Assembly (NCBI GenBank): GCA_034180345.1
Contig: JAXFOQ010000013.1
Span: 1 to 54,348, forward strand
DNA length: 54,348 nt
Reading direction: 5' to 3'
From: RGIG5681 sp034180345
Lineage (GTDB): Bacteria > Bacillota_I > Bacilli_A > Erysipelotrichales > Erysipelotrichaceae
A program made the position numbers and the translations under genes. The notes under the pieces are model-generated. The model saw only the letters and a program-made list of their open reading frames with translations. It ran no database searches and was not told the origin of the DNA. Positions 44,084-52,561 of the stretch are shown piece after piece (within the stretch, counting starts at the first letter, position 1; each line of letters opens with the position of its first letter).

Positions 44084-44878
44084 TTATTTAAAATATTCAT
44101 CAACAAAATTACTAAAGCCATCTTCATCGCAGGTATCAGTGGCATATTTGGCAACATCTTTTAAAAATTCATTATCATAACCCATCATCACACCCTTTGA
44201 ATATTTAAGCATTTCATAGTCATTTTCATTATCGCCAAAAGAATATAATTCGTAGTCATTAAGTGATAAGGCATCAATTAATTTATTAATACCAGTAGCT
44301 TTAGATGAATTTTTAGGTACAAATTCAATGATATATTCACCACTAAAGTAACTATCGTAGTCATCATCATTATCCTTATCAATTATCATTTTAAAATATT
44401 CACGATCTTCAGGTTCAATAATTGCCAGCATCTTTGGATATGGCTTAGTAATTAAATTAAAATCATAGAGTGATGGCTTCATTTTCAATTGTTTAACCCT
44501 AGCTAAATACTTATCTAAATACTTATTAGTTAAAAAATCATCATCATATAAACATAAAGACATATCTTCGTTTTGATACTTGTTATAAATTTTTTTGATA
44601 ATATCAGGACATAAATAATTAAACAATTGATATTGATCATTTTTTACATCATAACACTCAGCGCCATTGGAACCGATTAAATATTCAAAAAGGTCCAGCA
44701 TATCATAATCATTAAGAATCATTTTTAATTGGCTGATGGGCCTACCGCTATTAAGAATCAAAAAAAATCCTTTACGATGCAATCTTTTTAATGAATTGAT
44801 TGTTTTTTCACTAAAATTTTGAGTCTTTCTAAAAATAGTATTATCTAAATCCATTTCAATTATTGTTTTCTTCATCAA
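44084..44878 (-). CDS. HAD superfamily (Cof-type, IIB) hydrolase
   Basis: 264 residues. Motif I is MDLDNTIF (nucleophile D10, acid D12), motif II NSGRP, motif III the Lys of PKNSSKATGINKL, motif IV FGDNENDYEML. A IIB cap lies between residues ~85 and ~190. These enzymes dephosphorylate sugar phosphates, flavin or thiamine-pathway phosphates; the substrate cannot be predicted. It overlaps the 3' end of trmD by 23 nt (or 20 if the second ATG is used). Confidence 0.92.
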   Translation of the reverse strand: MMKKTIIEMDLDNTIFRKTQNFSEKTINSLKRLHRKGFFLILNSGRPISQLKMILNDYDMLDLFEYLIGSNGAECYDVKNDQYQLFNYLCPDIIKKIYNKYQNEDMSLCLYDDDFLTNKYLDKYLARVKQLKMKPSLYDFNLITKPYPKMLAIIEPEDREYFKMIIDKDNDDDYDSYFSGEYIIEFVPKNSSKATGINKLIDALSLNDYELYSFGDNENDYEMLKYSKGVMMGYDNEFLKDVAKYATDTCDEDGFSNFVDEYFK

Positions 44879-45584
44879 TTACCTCTAATAACAATTCTTT
44901 TTCTGTGGTTGTAAAAATATGTTTTTCTAATAAATCTGGTCGATATTTATATGTATCTCTTATCGCTGCTTTTAAACGGTATTTATCAATTAATTTATGA
45001 TTGCCAGACAGTAATATCTCAGGAACTTTATGCCCATTAAATTCTACAGGTCTTGTATATTGTGGATATTCTAATAAATCATTTTCAAATGATTCTTCAA
45101 TGATAGAATGATCACTTATCGCCCCATCTAAAAGACGGATAATGCTATCTGCAATTACCTGACTTGATAATTCTCCACCAGTTAAAATATAATCACCAAT
45201 GCTAATTTCTCCATCAAGATCAAATTTAATACGGTCGTCAATCCCCTCATAATGACCTGCTAGTAAAATTAAATGTTCTTCATTTTTTAATTTATGAGCG
45301 AGTTTTTGATTATAAGGAAGACCCTTAGGACTCATCAGATAAACTTTTGAATTAGCGTTTTTCACCGCTTTAATGCAGTTGCTTACCACATCAACCCTCA
45401 TAATCATCCCAGCACCACCGCCATAGGGTGTATCATCAACATGACGATGTTTATCATTTGAATAATCTCTAATATTAACGATTTCAATTTCAACTAGCTT
45501 ATTATCAATAGCTCGTGAAATTATTTTGTTTTTTAAAAAAGATTGATAAAATTCTGGAAATAAAGTTAAAAATGTAATTTTCAT
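44856..45584 (-). CDS. trmD: tRNA (guanine37-N1)-methyltransferase
   Basis: 242 residues. The SPOUT knot is visible: MKITFLTLFPEFY, DDTPYGGGAGMIMR, LAGHYEGIDDR, ISIGDYILTGGEL and the C-terminal EYPQYTRP. It methylates G37 next to the anticodon to prevent frameshifting. It overlaps rimM by 4 nt, keeping the common rimM-trmD pair. rplS, which often follows, is absent. Confidence 0.97.
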   Translation of the reverse strand: MKITFLTLFPEFYQSFLKNKIISRAIDNKLVEIEIVNIRDYSNDKHRHVDDTPYGGGAGMIMRVDVVSNCIKAVKNANSKVYLMSPKGLPYNQKLAHKLKNEEHLILLAGHYEGIDDRIKFDLDGEISIGDYILTGGELSSQVIADSIIRLLDGAISDHSIIEESFENDLLEYPQYTRPVEFNGHKVPEILLSGNHKLIDKYRLKAAIRDTYKYRPDLLEKHIFTTTEKELLLEVIDEENNN

Positions 45585-46081
45585 AATAAACCTTCAATTA
45601 ATTTAATCACAATTTTTTGAGCATTTAAATCAACATCAATAATAAATTCATCAATAAACGGCACTAAAAATTGATGTTGGGACGATATAACCCTAATATT
45701 ATTATGGGTAACACCTTCAACAACCTCATTGACAATACCCAAACTATTGTTTGTTTCATCAAAGACCTCAAGTCCGATTAATTCGTGAAAATAATATCCA
45801 TCATCAAGTTCATCAACTTGATCATCATCAATATAAATATCATGATTTTTAAAAGGTAATACCCTATTAATGTCTTCGTATCCCTTAAATATGATATAGC
45901 CAAAATTCTTAAATATTCTAAATTTTTCCACTATTACTTCTTGATGTTGGTTATTAAAAAATATGCTCAAAACATTCCCTTTTTTAAAGCGTTCAAAAGG
46001 AAAATCAGTATATAAATCTAATTTTAATTCACCCTTTAAGGCGTGAGTGTTAATAATTTTTGCGATTTTTATTTTTTCCAT
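45581..46081 (-). CDS. rimM: 16S rRNA processing protein RimM
   Basis: 166 residues from ATG 46081 (MEKIKIAKIINTHALKGELK), the conserved RimM start. The PRC-barrel half follows (YYFHELIGLEVF, VVEGVTHNNIRVI). A longer in-frame reading to 46207 would run through khpA and is rejected. No Shine-Dalgarno precedes the ATG; directly upstream is a hairpin with a T run. RimM binds S19 during 30S head maturation. Confidence 0.95.
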   Translation of the reverse strand: MEKIKIAKIINTHALKGELKLDLYTDFPFERFKKGNVLSIFFNNQHQEVIVEKFRIFKNFGYIIFKGYEDINRVLPFKNHDIYIDDDQVDELDDGYYFHELIGLEVFDETNNSLGIVNEVVEGVTHNNIRVISSQHQFLVPFIDEFIIDVDLNAQKIVIKLIEGLL

Positions 46082-46083
46082 AA

Positions 46084-46110
46084 TATTAAAAATAGGGTTA
46101 TATACCCTAT
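46084..46110 (-). terminator. Attenuator-like hairpin between khpA and rimM
   Basis: Minus strand: ATAGGGT (46110-46104) pairs with ACCCTAT (46098-46092) around ATATA, followed by four or five T. The khpA stop codon is inside the stem. Ribosomes finishing khpA would cover the stem, so termination may depend on translation. Confidence 0.65.
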
Positions 46111-46355
46111 AAAGCTTCAAATTTAACGCTAACTTTTTGATTGCTGATTTTAGCAGCAACTTGAAGCATTGAACGAATAGCACTAGCCATAGTACCTTTA
46201 CGACCAATTAAACGCCCAATATCTTCAGATGACGCATAGACAAATAATAGTATTTCATTACTATCTAAACTATTCATCTTTTTAACCATGACATTATCTT
46301 TGTCATTGCACATCGGTTTAACTATATCAAGTAGTACTTTTTCGTAATCAATCAT
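46107..46355 (-). CDS. khpA: KH domain RNA-binding protein KhpA
   Basis: 82 residues, a single type II KH domain with the GxxG loop in DIGRLIGRKGTMASAIRSML. KhpA dimerises and pairs with KhpB (Jag/EloR) in Bacilli and affects cell elongation and sRNAs. Starts on the last base of rpsP. Confidence 0.95.
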   Translation of the reverse strand: MIDYEKVLLDIVKPMCNDKDNVMVKKMNSLDSNEILLFVYASSEDIGRLIGRKGTMASAIRSMLQVAAKISNQKVSVKFEAL

Positions 46356-46630
46356 TATTTACTAACCTTTTTAGAATCGTGAAATTTTTTCATAATACCA
46401 TGCTTAGATAAGATATCACGAACTGTATCAGATGGTTGTGCACCTTGAGCCAACCATTTTAAAGTTTCTTCTTCTTTTAAATTAATGATTGCTGGTTCCT
46501 TAGTTGGATTATAAGTACCAATTACCTCAATATCGCGTCCATCTCTTGGAAAACGACTATCAGCAGCAACGATACGATAGAAAGGAGCCTTCTTTGCGCC
46601 CATTCTTTTTAATCTTAATTTTACAGCCAT
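46355..46630 (-). CDS. rpsP: 30S ribosomal protein S16
   Basis: 91 residues. MAVKLRLKRMGAKKAPFYRI and VADSRFPRDGRDIEVIGTYNP are the standard S16 sequence. Strong GGAGG before ATG. It has its own promoter although ffh lies just upstream on the same strand. Confidence 0.98.
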   Translation of the reverse strand: MAVKLRLKRMGAKKAPFYRIVAADSRFPRDGRDIEVIGTYNPTKEPAIINLKEEETLKWLAQGAQPSDTVRDILSKHGIMKKFHDSKKVSK

Positions 46631-46657
46631 TGTTAATTACCTCCATTTACCTTAGTA

Positions 46658-46686
46658 ATATTATCGTATGTCAATCATAGTGTCAA
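46658..46686 (-). promoter_or_regulatory. rpsP promoter
   Basis: Minus strand: TTGACA (46686-46681), 17-bp spacer, TAATAT (46663-46658). A consensus -35 with good spacing in the 86-nt ffh-rpsP gap. No clear ffh terminator was seen there. Confidence 0.8.
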
Positions 46687-46716
46687 GTATTTTTGCTTTA
46701 CTTGGCTATATTTTTG

Positions 46717-48045
46717 TTATTCATCATCATTAAATTTATTACTCAAAATACCGCCCATAGATTTCATCATTTTTTTAGTACGCGTAAATTGATTAATTAA
46801 CTTATTAACATCATTAACAGTTGTACCACTTCCAGCACTAATCCGACGCTTATGAGAATTTCTTAATTCTTCAGGATAGGTTTTTTCATAGGCTGTCATT
46901 GATTGAATAATGGCTTTAGTTTTTTTAAATTGTGCTTCGGTATCAACACCATCCAATGCCTTTGCCATATCACCCATTCCAGGAATCATCTTTATCAACG
47001 ATTGCAAAGGACCCATTTTTTGTGTTTGTTCAATTTGTCTTAATAAATCATCAAGGGTAAATTGACCTTTGATAAATTTTTCCGCATCCTTTTCAGCCTG
47101 TTTAATATCAACTTCTTCCTGGGCTTTTTCAACCAAGCTAACAATATCCCCCATGCCCAAAATTCTTGAAGCATAACGATCAGGATAAAAAATTTCAATA
47201 TCGTCAATTTTTTCACCAGTACCAACAAATTTAACTGGTACATCAGCAATACTTTTAACTGATAACAGTCCACCACCCTTGGCATCACCATCAAATTTCG
47301 TAACAACTAAACCGCTGATCTTTAAATCATCATTAAATGTTTTAGCAACATTGATAATATCTTGCCCAGTTAAAGCATCAACAGTTAATAAAATATCATG
47401 AGGATTAAGATTGGCTTTTAATTGCTTTAATTCTTCCATTAATAGCTGATCAATTTGAAGACGACCAGCAGTATCAATAAGCAAGGTATCATAGCCATTT
47501 GCAAGAGCATAGTCTTTCGCCCTTAGCGCTGTTTCAAGTGTACTGATTTCAAGTCCAAGACTAAATACTTCAACACCAATACTCTTTCCTAGTGTTTTTA
47601 ATTGTTCAACCGCAGCAGGTCGTTGTAAATCACAGGCCACCAGCAATGGTTTACGATTTTGTTTAATTTTGATTAATTTAGCAATTTTTCCCAAGGTAGT
47701 AGTCTTACCTGTACCCTGTAAACCAATCATCATTAAGACTGTTAAATCATCTTCTTGATAATTAATACCGACATTGGTATCACCTAGTAAGTTGATTAAT
47801 TCATCATTAACAATCTTGACCAGCATCTGTCCTGGTTCAACCGCATTTAAAACATCTTGACCAAGTGCCTGATCTTTAATTTTATTCAAAAAATCCTTAA
47901 CAACTTTATAATTAACATCAGCTTCCAGTAAGGCTACACGAATATCTTTAAGAGTTTCCTCCATGTTATTTTCAGATAATTTACCCTTACCTTGTAGATT
48001 TCTGATTGTTTTTGTAATTTTATCTTGTAAATTGTCAAACGCCAT
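46717..48045 (-). CDS. ffh: Signal recognition particle protein Ffh
   Basis: 442 residues from ATG 48045 (AAGGAG upstream). The NG domain has GLQGTGKTTTLGK, ACDLQRPAAVEQL, DTAGRLQID and TKFDGDAKGGG. The methionine-rich M domain begins near FTLDDLLRQIEQTQKMGPLQ and includes the RNA-binding RISAGSG. With 4.5S RNA (no gene recognised in the window) it targets membrane and secreted proteins to FtsY. The upstream partner ylxM is missing here; ffh follows a peptidase-like gene by one base. Confidence 0.97.
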   Translation of the reverse strand: MAFDNLQDKITKTIRNLQGKGKLSENNMEETLKDIRVALLEADVNYKVVKDFLNKIKDQALGQDVLNAVEPGQMLVKIVNDELINLLGDTNVGINYQEDDLTVLMMIGLQGTGKTTTLGKIAKLIKIKQNRKPLLVACDLQRPAAVEQLKTLGKSIGVEVFSLGLEISTLETALRAKDYALANGYDTLLIDTAGRLQIDQLLMEELKQLKANLNPHDILLTVDALTGQDIINVAKTFNDDLKISGLVVTKFDGDAKGGGLLSVKSIADVPVKFVGTGEKIDDIEIFYPDRYASRILGMGDIVSLVEKAQEEVDIKQAEKDAEKFIKGQFTLDDLLRQIEQTQKMGPLQSLIKMIPGMGDMAKALDGVDTEAQFKKTKAIIQSMTAYEKTYPEELRNSHKRRISAGSGTTVNDVNKLINQFTRTKKMMKSMGGILSNKFNDDE

Positions 48046-48046
48046 A

Positions 48047-49327
48047 TCAACACTCCTTGTCATTAATTATACTAACTAAACTATAATTTTCAAAAGATAA
48101 TTCACTAAAATATTTCTTTAGATCCTCGATTGTTATTGATTTAATAATTTCAATCTCATCAAATAAAACATGATTATTTAAAATTCCTCTAGCAAAATCA
48201 ATCGCATATTCTTCAATATCATTAAGATTATTAAAAAATAAACTTAAATAACGGCGTTTTAATATTTCGAAATTTTCAAGATTAATTTGATAACCCTTTA
48301 ATTTATTATCAATAAATTCCTTTAAATATTTAGGATCGTGCTTTTCACAATAAAATATCAATTCACCATGATCCTTATCAATTTCAATCTCATAGCCAAA
48401 GAAATCATTGATAATTTCTTGATCCAGCCACTGTTGATATTCAGGATTGATTGGTGAAAATATCATTTCTAACAAAATTCTAATTGACCATTCCTTCTTA
48501 AATAAGCCCTTAATATCATAGGCACTAGGACCAAGTTTAATTGCATAGGCATTTTTAGTTTCATTAACCGACATTGCTAAAACATATTCCTTGCGCGCAA
48601 CCTCTTTTGGTTCATCATCAAAAATAGTATTTAATTTTATGCTTTCACTAAATTGTTTGCGACTCTGATTAGTTAAGACCATAGCTAAAATATCTTTGTG
48701 GGCATAAGGTGATACAACAATTAATTTCATATTTGATGGGTGATAATTTAGATTATAAGCGGTATAGAGTTCATCAACACTTATTTTTTCAATATCTTCA
48801 AGACTACCACCAATATCATATTTAAGTGGATATTTTGAGTATAACGATGCAAAAACTTCTCTAAACAATCTAGAAATAGGCATATTTCGATACATTAAAA
48901 CTTCTTGTTTAATGATGCCCTTTTCCTTTTCAACATTTTCATAATTAATATTCAAATCTTGGACAAAATCTAATAAAAGATTTAAACAAGGACTTAAATT
49001 ATCGGTAATAGTTGAAAAATAATAAACTGTTTCAGTAAAAGAAGTAAAGGCATTGACATTAGCTCCTAAATCACTAAATTTTTTCATCACATCACATTCA
49101 TCGGACTCAAATAATTTATGTTCAAGAAAATGTGCTAAGCCCGAATGAAAACAATGTTTATCATCACCGTATTGTTGTCTTAAATTAAGAGCACCATAGG
49201 GAGTACCAAAGCAACAAACACTAGTTTTATATTCTGGCTTTTCTATTACAAATAAATCAATTCCATTAGGTAATTTAGAATGATAATAGGCTTCGTTTAA
49301 AACGGAATTACTTACTTTATTCATCAC
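48047..49327 (-). CDS. M16 zinc peptidase (YmfH/AlbF-like), catalytic member
   Basis: 426 residues. The inverted zinc motif HxxEH is H66FLEH70, with E142 in IIKQEVLMYRN as probable third ligand. The two halves of the M16 fold are visible. YmfH-type proteins occur next to an inactive partner in Bacilli; substrates are mostly unknown and some act in peptide maturation. It overlaps the partner gene by 11 nt and ends one base before ffh. Confidence 0.92.
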   Translation of the reverse strand: MMNKVSNSVLNEAYYHSKLPNGIDLFVIEKPEYKTSVCCFGTPYGALNLRQQYGDDKHCFHSGLAHFLEHKLFESDECDVMKKFSDLGANVNAFTSFTETVYYFSTITDNLSPCLNLLLDFVQDLNINYENVEKEKGIIKQEVLMYRNMPISRLFREVFASLYSKYPLKYDIGGSLEDIEKISVDELYTAYNLNYHPSNMKLIVVSPYAHKDILAMVLTNQSRKQFSESIKLNTIFDDEPKEVARKEYVLAMSVNETKNAYAIKLGPSAYDIKGLFKKEWSIRILLEMIFSPINPEYQQWLDQEIINDFFGYEIEIDKDHGELIFYCEKHDPKYLKEFIDNKLKGYQINLENFEILKRRYLSLFFNNLNDIEEYAIDFARGILNNHVLFDEIEIIKSITIEDLKKYFSELSFENYSLVSIINDKEC

Positions 49328-50534
49328 TAACTCCTTTTAATAGATATGTAAAACATAGTTCATAATTATTGAAAATATCTTTAAGATCATCAATTTTCAC
49401 TTCATCAATTTTCACCAAAACTTCTTCAATACTCAGTTTATTTTGAAAGAAATAATCATTAAATCTTCGATCAATGTTACTTTGTATTTGATCATCTTCA
49501 GATAATAATGATTGCTTTAAAAGATTTTTACTACGGTCAAAATCCCCACTATCAACATCCCCTACTTTTAAACGCTCTATTTGTTTAAGAGTCAAAGACT
49601 TAAACTGCTCATAGTTATCAGCATCAATTAAAGCTACAACCCTAACCACTCCTTCATAGATCATCTCATGAGCGCTAACACTATAACACAAACTATATTT
49701 TTCACGATTTTCACCAAACAATAATGAAGATGGTCCCTTGCCAAAAACAGCATTAGCTACAATCCATTTGATATAATCATCATGAAATTTATTATATGTT
49801 GTATTAAAATACATTACAATCACTGACTGTGACATTGCCATTTCATCACAAATATCATTTATGCAATTAAGTTTTATCGGCGCTGTTTTATCAGTCGTGA
49901 TACTTTGTTTGATTTTTAAATATGCTGATAACTCACTAATTTTATCAATATCGATATCACCATTAACATATAAATCAAATGAACACTCCTTGATAAACGA
50001 ATTAAAACTACTTACAAATTCTTCATAAGAATATGTCGATAATTGTTCAATAATATCGATAATACGATATTTTTTAAAAATATCCCCTTCAAAATAACCC
50101 AATGATTTATCATATGCTAATGTAGTGGGATTTTCTAATATTCTATTTACTCGATCAATGGTTAATAATTTAATTTCATTAAAAATATGTTCATCAAAAT
50201 AAATATTAGCCATCACTTCTTTAATAAAATTGTGATATTCATCAATATTTATATCAGAATATTTAGGATCGACAAATAAGCAATTAACCGTAAATATTTC
50301 ATATTTATCAACAACCTTACTGTGGGCAACAATATTTAAGCCATAAAGATAATCCTTTATGGCTGTCATACTTTGTTTAGTTTTATATTTTTCAGAATAT
50401 TCACCAATAATGTTGGCTAAAATAAGCTTCATTAAATAAGTATTAGATTGATATTGTTCAACACTTTTAAATGAATAGATGATACTTTTAAATTTCTTAC
50501 TCTTAGATAGATGAAAATTAACGCTTGCTGGCAT
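49317..50534 (-). CDS. M16 peptidase-like protein (YmfF-like), lacking the zinc motif
   Basis: 405 residues from ATG 50534, chosen because GGAG is 9 nt upstream; a longer frame to 50576 would overlap the permease gene by 59 nt. The M16 fold is recognisable (IIGEYSEKYKTKQS, FGKGPSSLLFGENREKYSL with the C-terminal R/Y-type segment) but no HxxEH is present, so it is the non-catalytic partner of the next gene. Overlaps the permease end by 17 nt. Confidence 0.88.
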   Translation of the reverse strand: MPASVNFHLSKSKKFKSIIYSFKSVEQYQSNTYLMKLILANIIGEYSEKYKTKQSMTAIKDYLYGLNIVAHSKVVDKYEIFTVNCLFVDPKYSDINIDEYHNFIKEVMANIYFDEHIFNEIKLLTIDRVNRILENPTTLAYDKSLGYFEGDIFKKYRIIDIIEQLSTYSYEEFVSSFNSFIKECSFDLYVNGDIDIDKISELSAYLKIKQSITTDKTAPIKLNCINDICDEMAMSQSVIVMYFNTTYNKFHDDYIKWIVANAVFGKGPSSLLFGENREKYSLCYSVSAHEMIYEGVVRVVALIDADNYEQFKSLTLKQIERLKVGDVDSGDFDRSKNLLKQSLLSEDDQIQSNIDRRFNDYFFQNKLSIEEVLVKIDEVKIDDLKDIFNNYELCFTYLLKGVSDE

Positions 50535-51483
50535 CGTATATTTCTCCACTAGCCTTAGGTCCAGCTGATTTTCCACTAAATGAAACGATGGCGATAATTG
50601 TAATGATATATGGGAACATCGAGAAAAACATTTGTGGAATAAAACTCAAGGCCTTAATACTTGTGCTATACAATCCTAAAGCTTGTGAAAAACCAAAGAA
50701 GATTCCAGCACCAAGTACACCCCAAGGGTTCCAACGGCCGAAAATTAATGTAGCAATCGCCACAAAGCCCAAACCATGGACCGAACCTCCGTAAAAGAAT
50801 GTTTGAGTTGTGAGTAATAAAACTCCTCCACCAAGACCTGCTAAAGCTCCACTAATCAGCACTGCAATCCAGCGCATTTTAACTACATTAATTCCCATTG
50901 AAGCACTGGCTTGTGGAAATTCACCACAGCTTCGTAAACGCAAGCCAAATGGTGTCTTATAAAGTAAAAACCAAGTAATAACTACAAATACAATAGCAAG
51001 ATATGTAGTTGGGTAAACATTGCCAAATAATAACGGACCAATAATCGGAATATCTTTAAGACCAGCAACATTCATATATTGGAAGGTAGAAGCAACTGAA
51101 AACGGTGTTGAACTTTTACCCTTAAATAAAATTTCACAAGCATAGACAGTAATACCACCAGCCATAACATTTAAGGCTGTACCGCTAATTGTTTGATCAG
51201 CACGCAGATGAATTGATGCCCAAGCATGCAATGATATAAAAGCCATGCCTGCAATCATTGCCAACAACAAGGTAATCCATACTGCACCTGGAACATTGGC
51301 ACTAGATAAGTAGTATAGTGAAGTAGCTGAAATAAAGGCACCAATCAACATACATGCCTCTAATGCGATATTAACAACTCCACTTCTTTCTGAATACAAA
51401 CCACCAAGACCCGCAATGATGAGTGGTGTTGCCAACATCAATGCAATCGGCGACATTTCTAAAATTTTATTAATTATTGCCAT
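50518..51483 (-). CDS. nupQ: Nucleoside ABC transporter permease (NupQ-like)
   Basis: 321 residues, about eight to nine membrane helices. The EAA-like family segment is LRSCGEFPQASASMGINV, and the N-terminus PLIIAGLGGLYSERSGVVNI is typical of the BMP-family permease 2. It imports nucleosides with the two following gene products (upstream in sequence order). It overlaps nupP by 14 nt. Confidence 0.93.
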   Translation of the reverse strand: MAIINKILEMSPIALMLATPLIIAGLGGLYSERSGVVNIALEACMLIGAFISATSLYYLSSANVPGAVWITLLLAMIAGMAFISLHAWASIHLRADQTISGTALNVMAGGITVYACEILFKGKSSTPFSVASTFQYMNVAGLKDIPIIGPLLFGNVYPTTYLAIVFVVITWFLLYKTPFGLRLRSCGEFPQASASMGINVVKMRWIAVLISGALAGLGGGVLLLTTQTFFYGGSVHGLGFVAIATLIFGRWNPWGVLGAGIFFGFSQALGLYSTSIKALSFIPQMFFSMFPYIITIIAIVSFSGKSAGPKASGEIYDASKR

Positions 51484-52561
51484 CAGTCAATACCTCTTTC
51501 TTTTTCATTGCCACCTTATTTTCATACCATGTGATGATATATTGAATCGCAACAATGAAAATAATAATTGATTGAATAATTTCACTAATTTCCTTAGGGA
51601 TATTGAATAATTGTAAATTATTACTACACGCCTTAAGTAAACCAAATAATAAACCACTAAAAATAATACCTACTGAATTTACTGCACCAACAAGCGCAAC
51701 TGAAATACCATCAAATCCATAGTTGTCAAAGCCAGTAAAGATACGACCATACTTGTAAACACCTAAAATAGTAATTGCACCAGCAGCACCACTGAAAGCT
51801 CCTGAAATCATCATTGAATAAACTATGTTACGCTTTGTTTTCATTCCTGCATATCTGGCTGCTTCAGAGTTAAAACCAGTCGCTCTTAAACTATAACCGA
51901 AGGTTGTTTTTTCAATAAGGATGTGATAAATAATTAAGCAGATAATCACAACTATAAATGACCAGTTAAACTGACTTGAAGTCCCAAAACCAAGCGTTCC
52001 AAATATTGCTGTTTTTTGGAAATCGATAGTTCTAGCGTTGGTATTTGGATCAATAGGTAAAAAACTTCTCACAAACCACGCACTGAAGTACCAACCAACA
52101 TAATTGAGCATAATACAGATAACAACCTCATTAACTTTACGATATGCCTTTAAAAAACCTGGTAAAAATCCCCAAATAGCACCTGCCAGCATTCCTGCCA
52201 ACAAACTTACTATCGGATGAATAATTGGTGGTAATTTAATCGCTAAAGCTACAAAGGCAGCGGCGGTAGAACCAACAAAATACTGTCCTTCACCACCGAT
52301 ATTAAATAAGCCTGTTCTAAAAGCGAATGCTACACTTAAACCCGTTAAAATAATTGGCAATGTTTCCAAAAACCAATTTAAAACAAACATTATATTTGGT
52401 TGACTTCCAGGCTTAGCCAGATTGAAACCTGTCATTGACCTAAAAAGTGCCACAAACATATTATAAGGATTTCTGCCCGTTATCCAAACAGCAAAGAAAC
52501 CAATTAATATACCTAAAACTACCGCCACTAGCGAAGCCTTAAATGGATTAGTCTTTTTCAT
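51470..52561 (-). CDS. nupP: Nucleoside ABC transporter permease (NupP-like)
   Basis: 363 residues. Membrane helices begin after MKKTNPFKAS; family landmarks are FRTGLFNIGGEGQYFVGS and LRATGFNSEAARYAGM. First permease of the BMP-type importer. It overlaps the ATPase gene by 14 nt. Confidence 0.93.
   Translation of the reverse strand: MKKTNPFKASLVAVVLGILIGFFAVWITGRNPYNMFVALFRSMTGFNLAKPGSQPNIMFVLNWFLETLPIILTGLSVAFAFRTGLFNIGGEGQYFVGSTAAAFVALAIKLPPIIHPIVSLLAGMLAGAIWGFLPGFLKAYRKVNEVVICIMLNYVGWYFSAWFVRSFLPIDPNTNARTIDFQKTAIFGTLGFGTSSQFNWSFIVVIICLIIYHILIEKTTFGYSLRATGFNSEAARYAGMKTKRNIVYSMMISGAFSGAAGAITILGVYKYGRIFTGFDNYGFDGISVALVGAVNSVGIIFSGLLFGLLKACSNNLQLFNIPKEISEIIQSIIIFIVAIQYIITWYENKVAMKKKEVLTDGNN

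Noticed and set aside
46082..46207. N-terminal extension of rimM by 42 residues
   Set aside because: It reads through khpA in another frame and is unlike RimM; the family start is at 46081.
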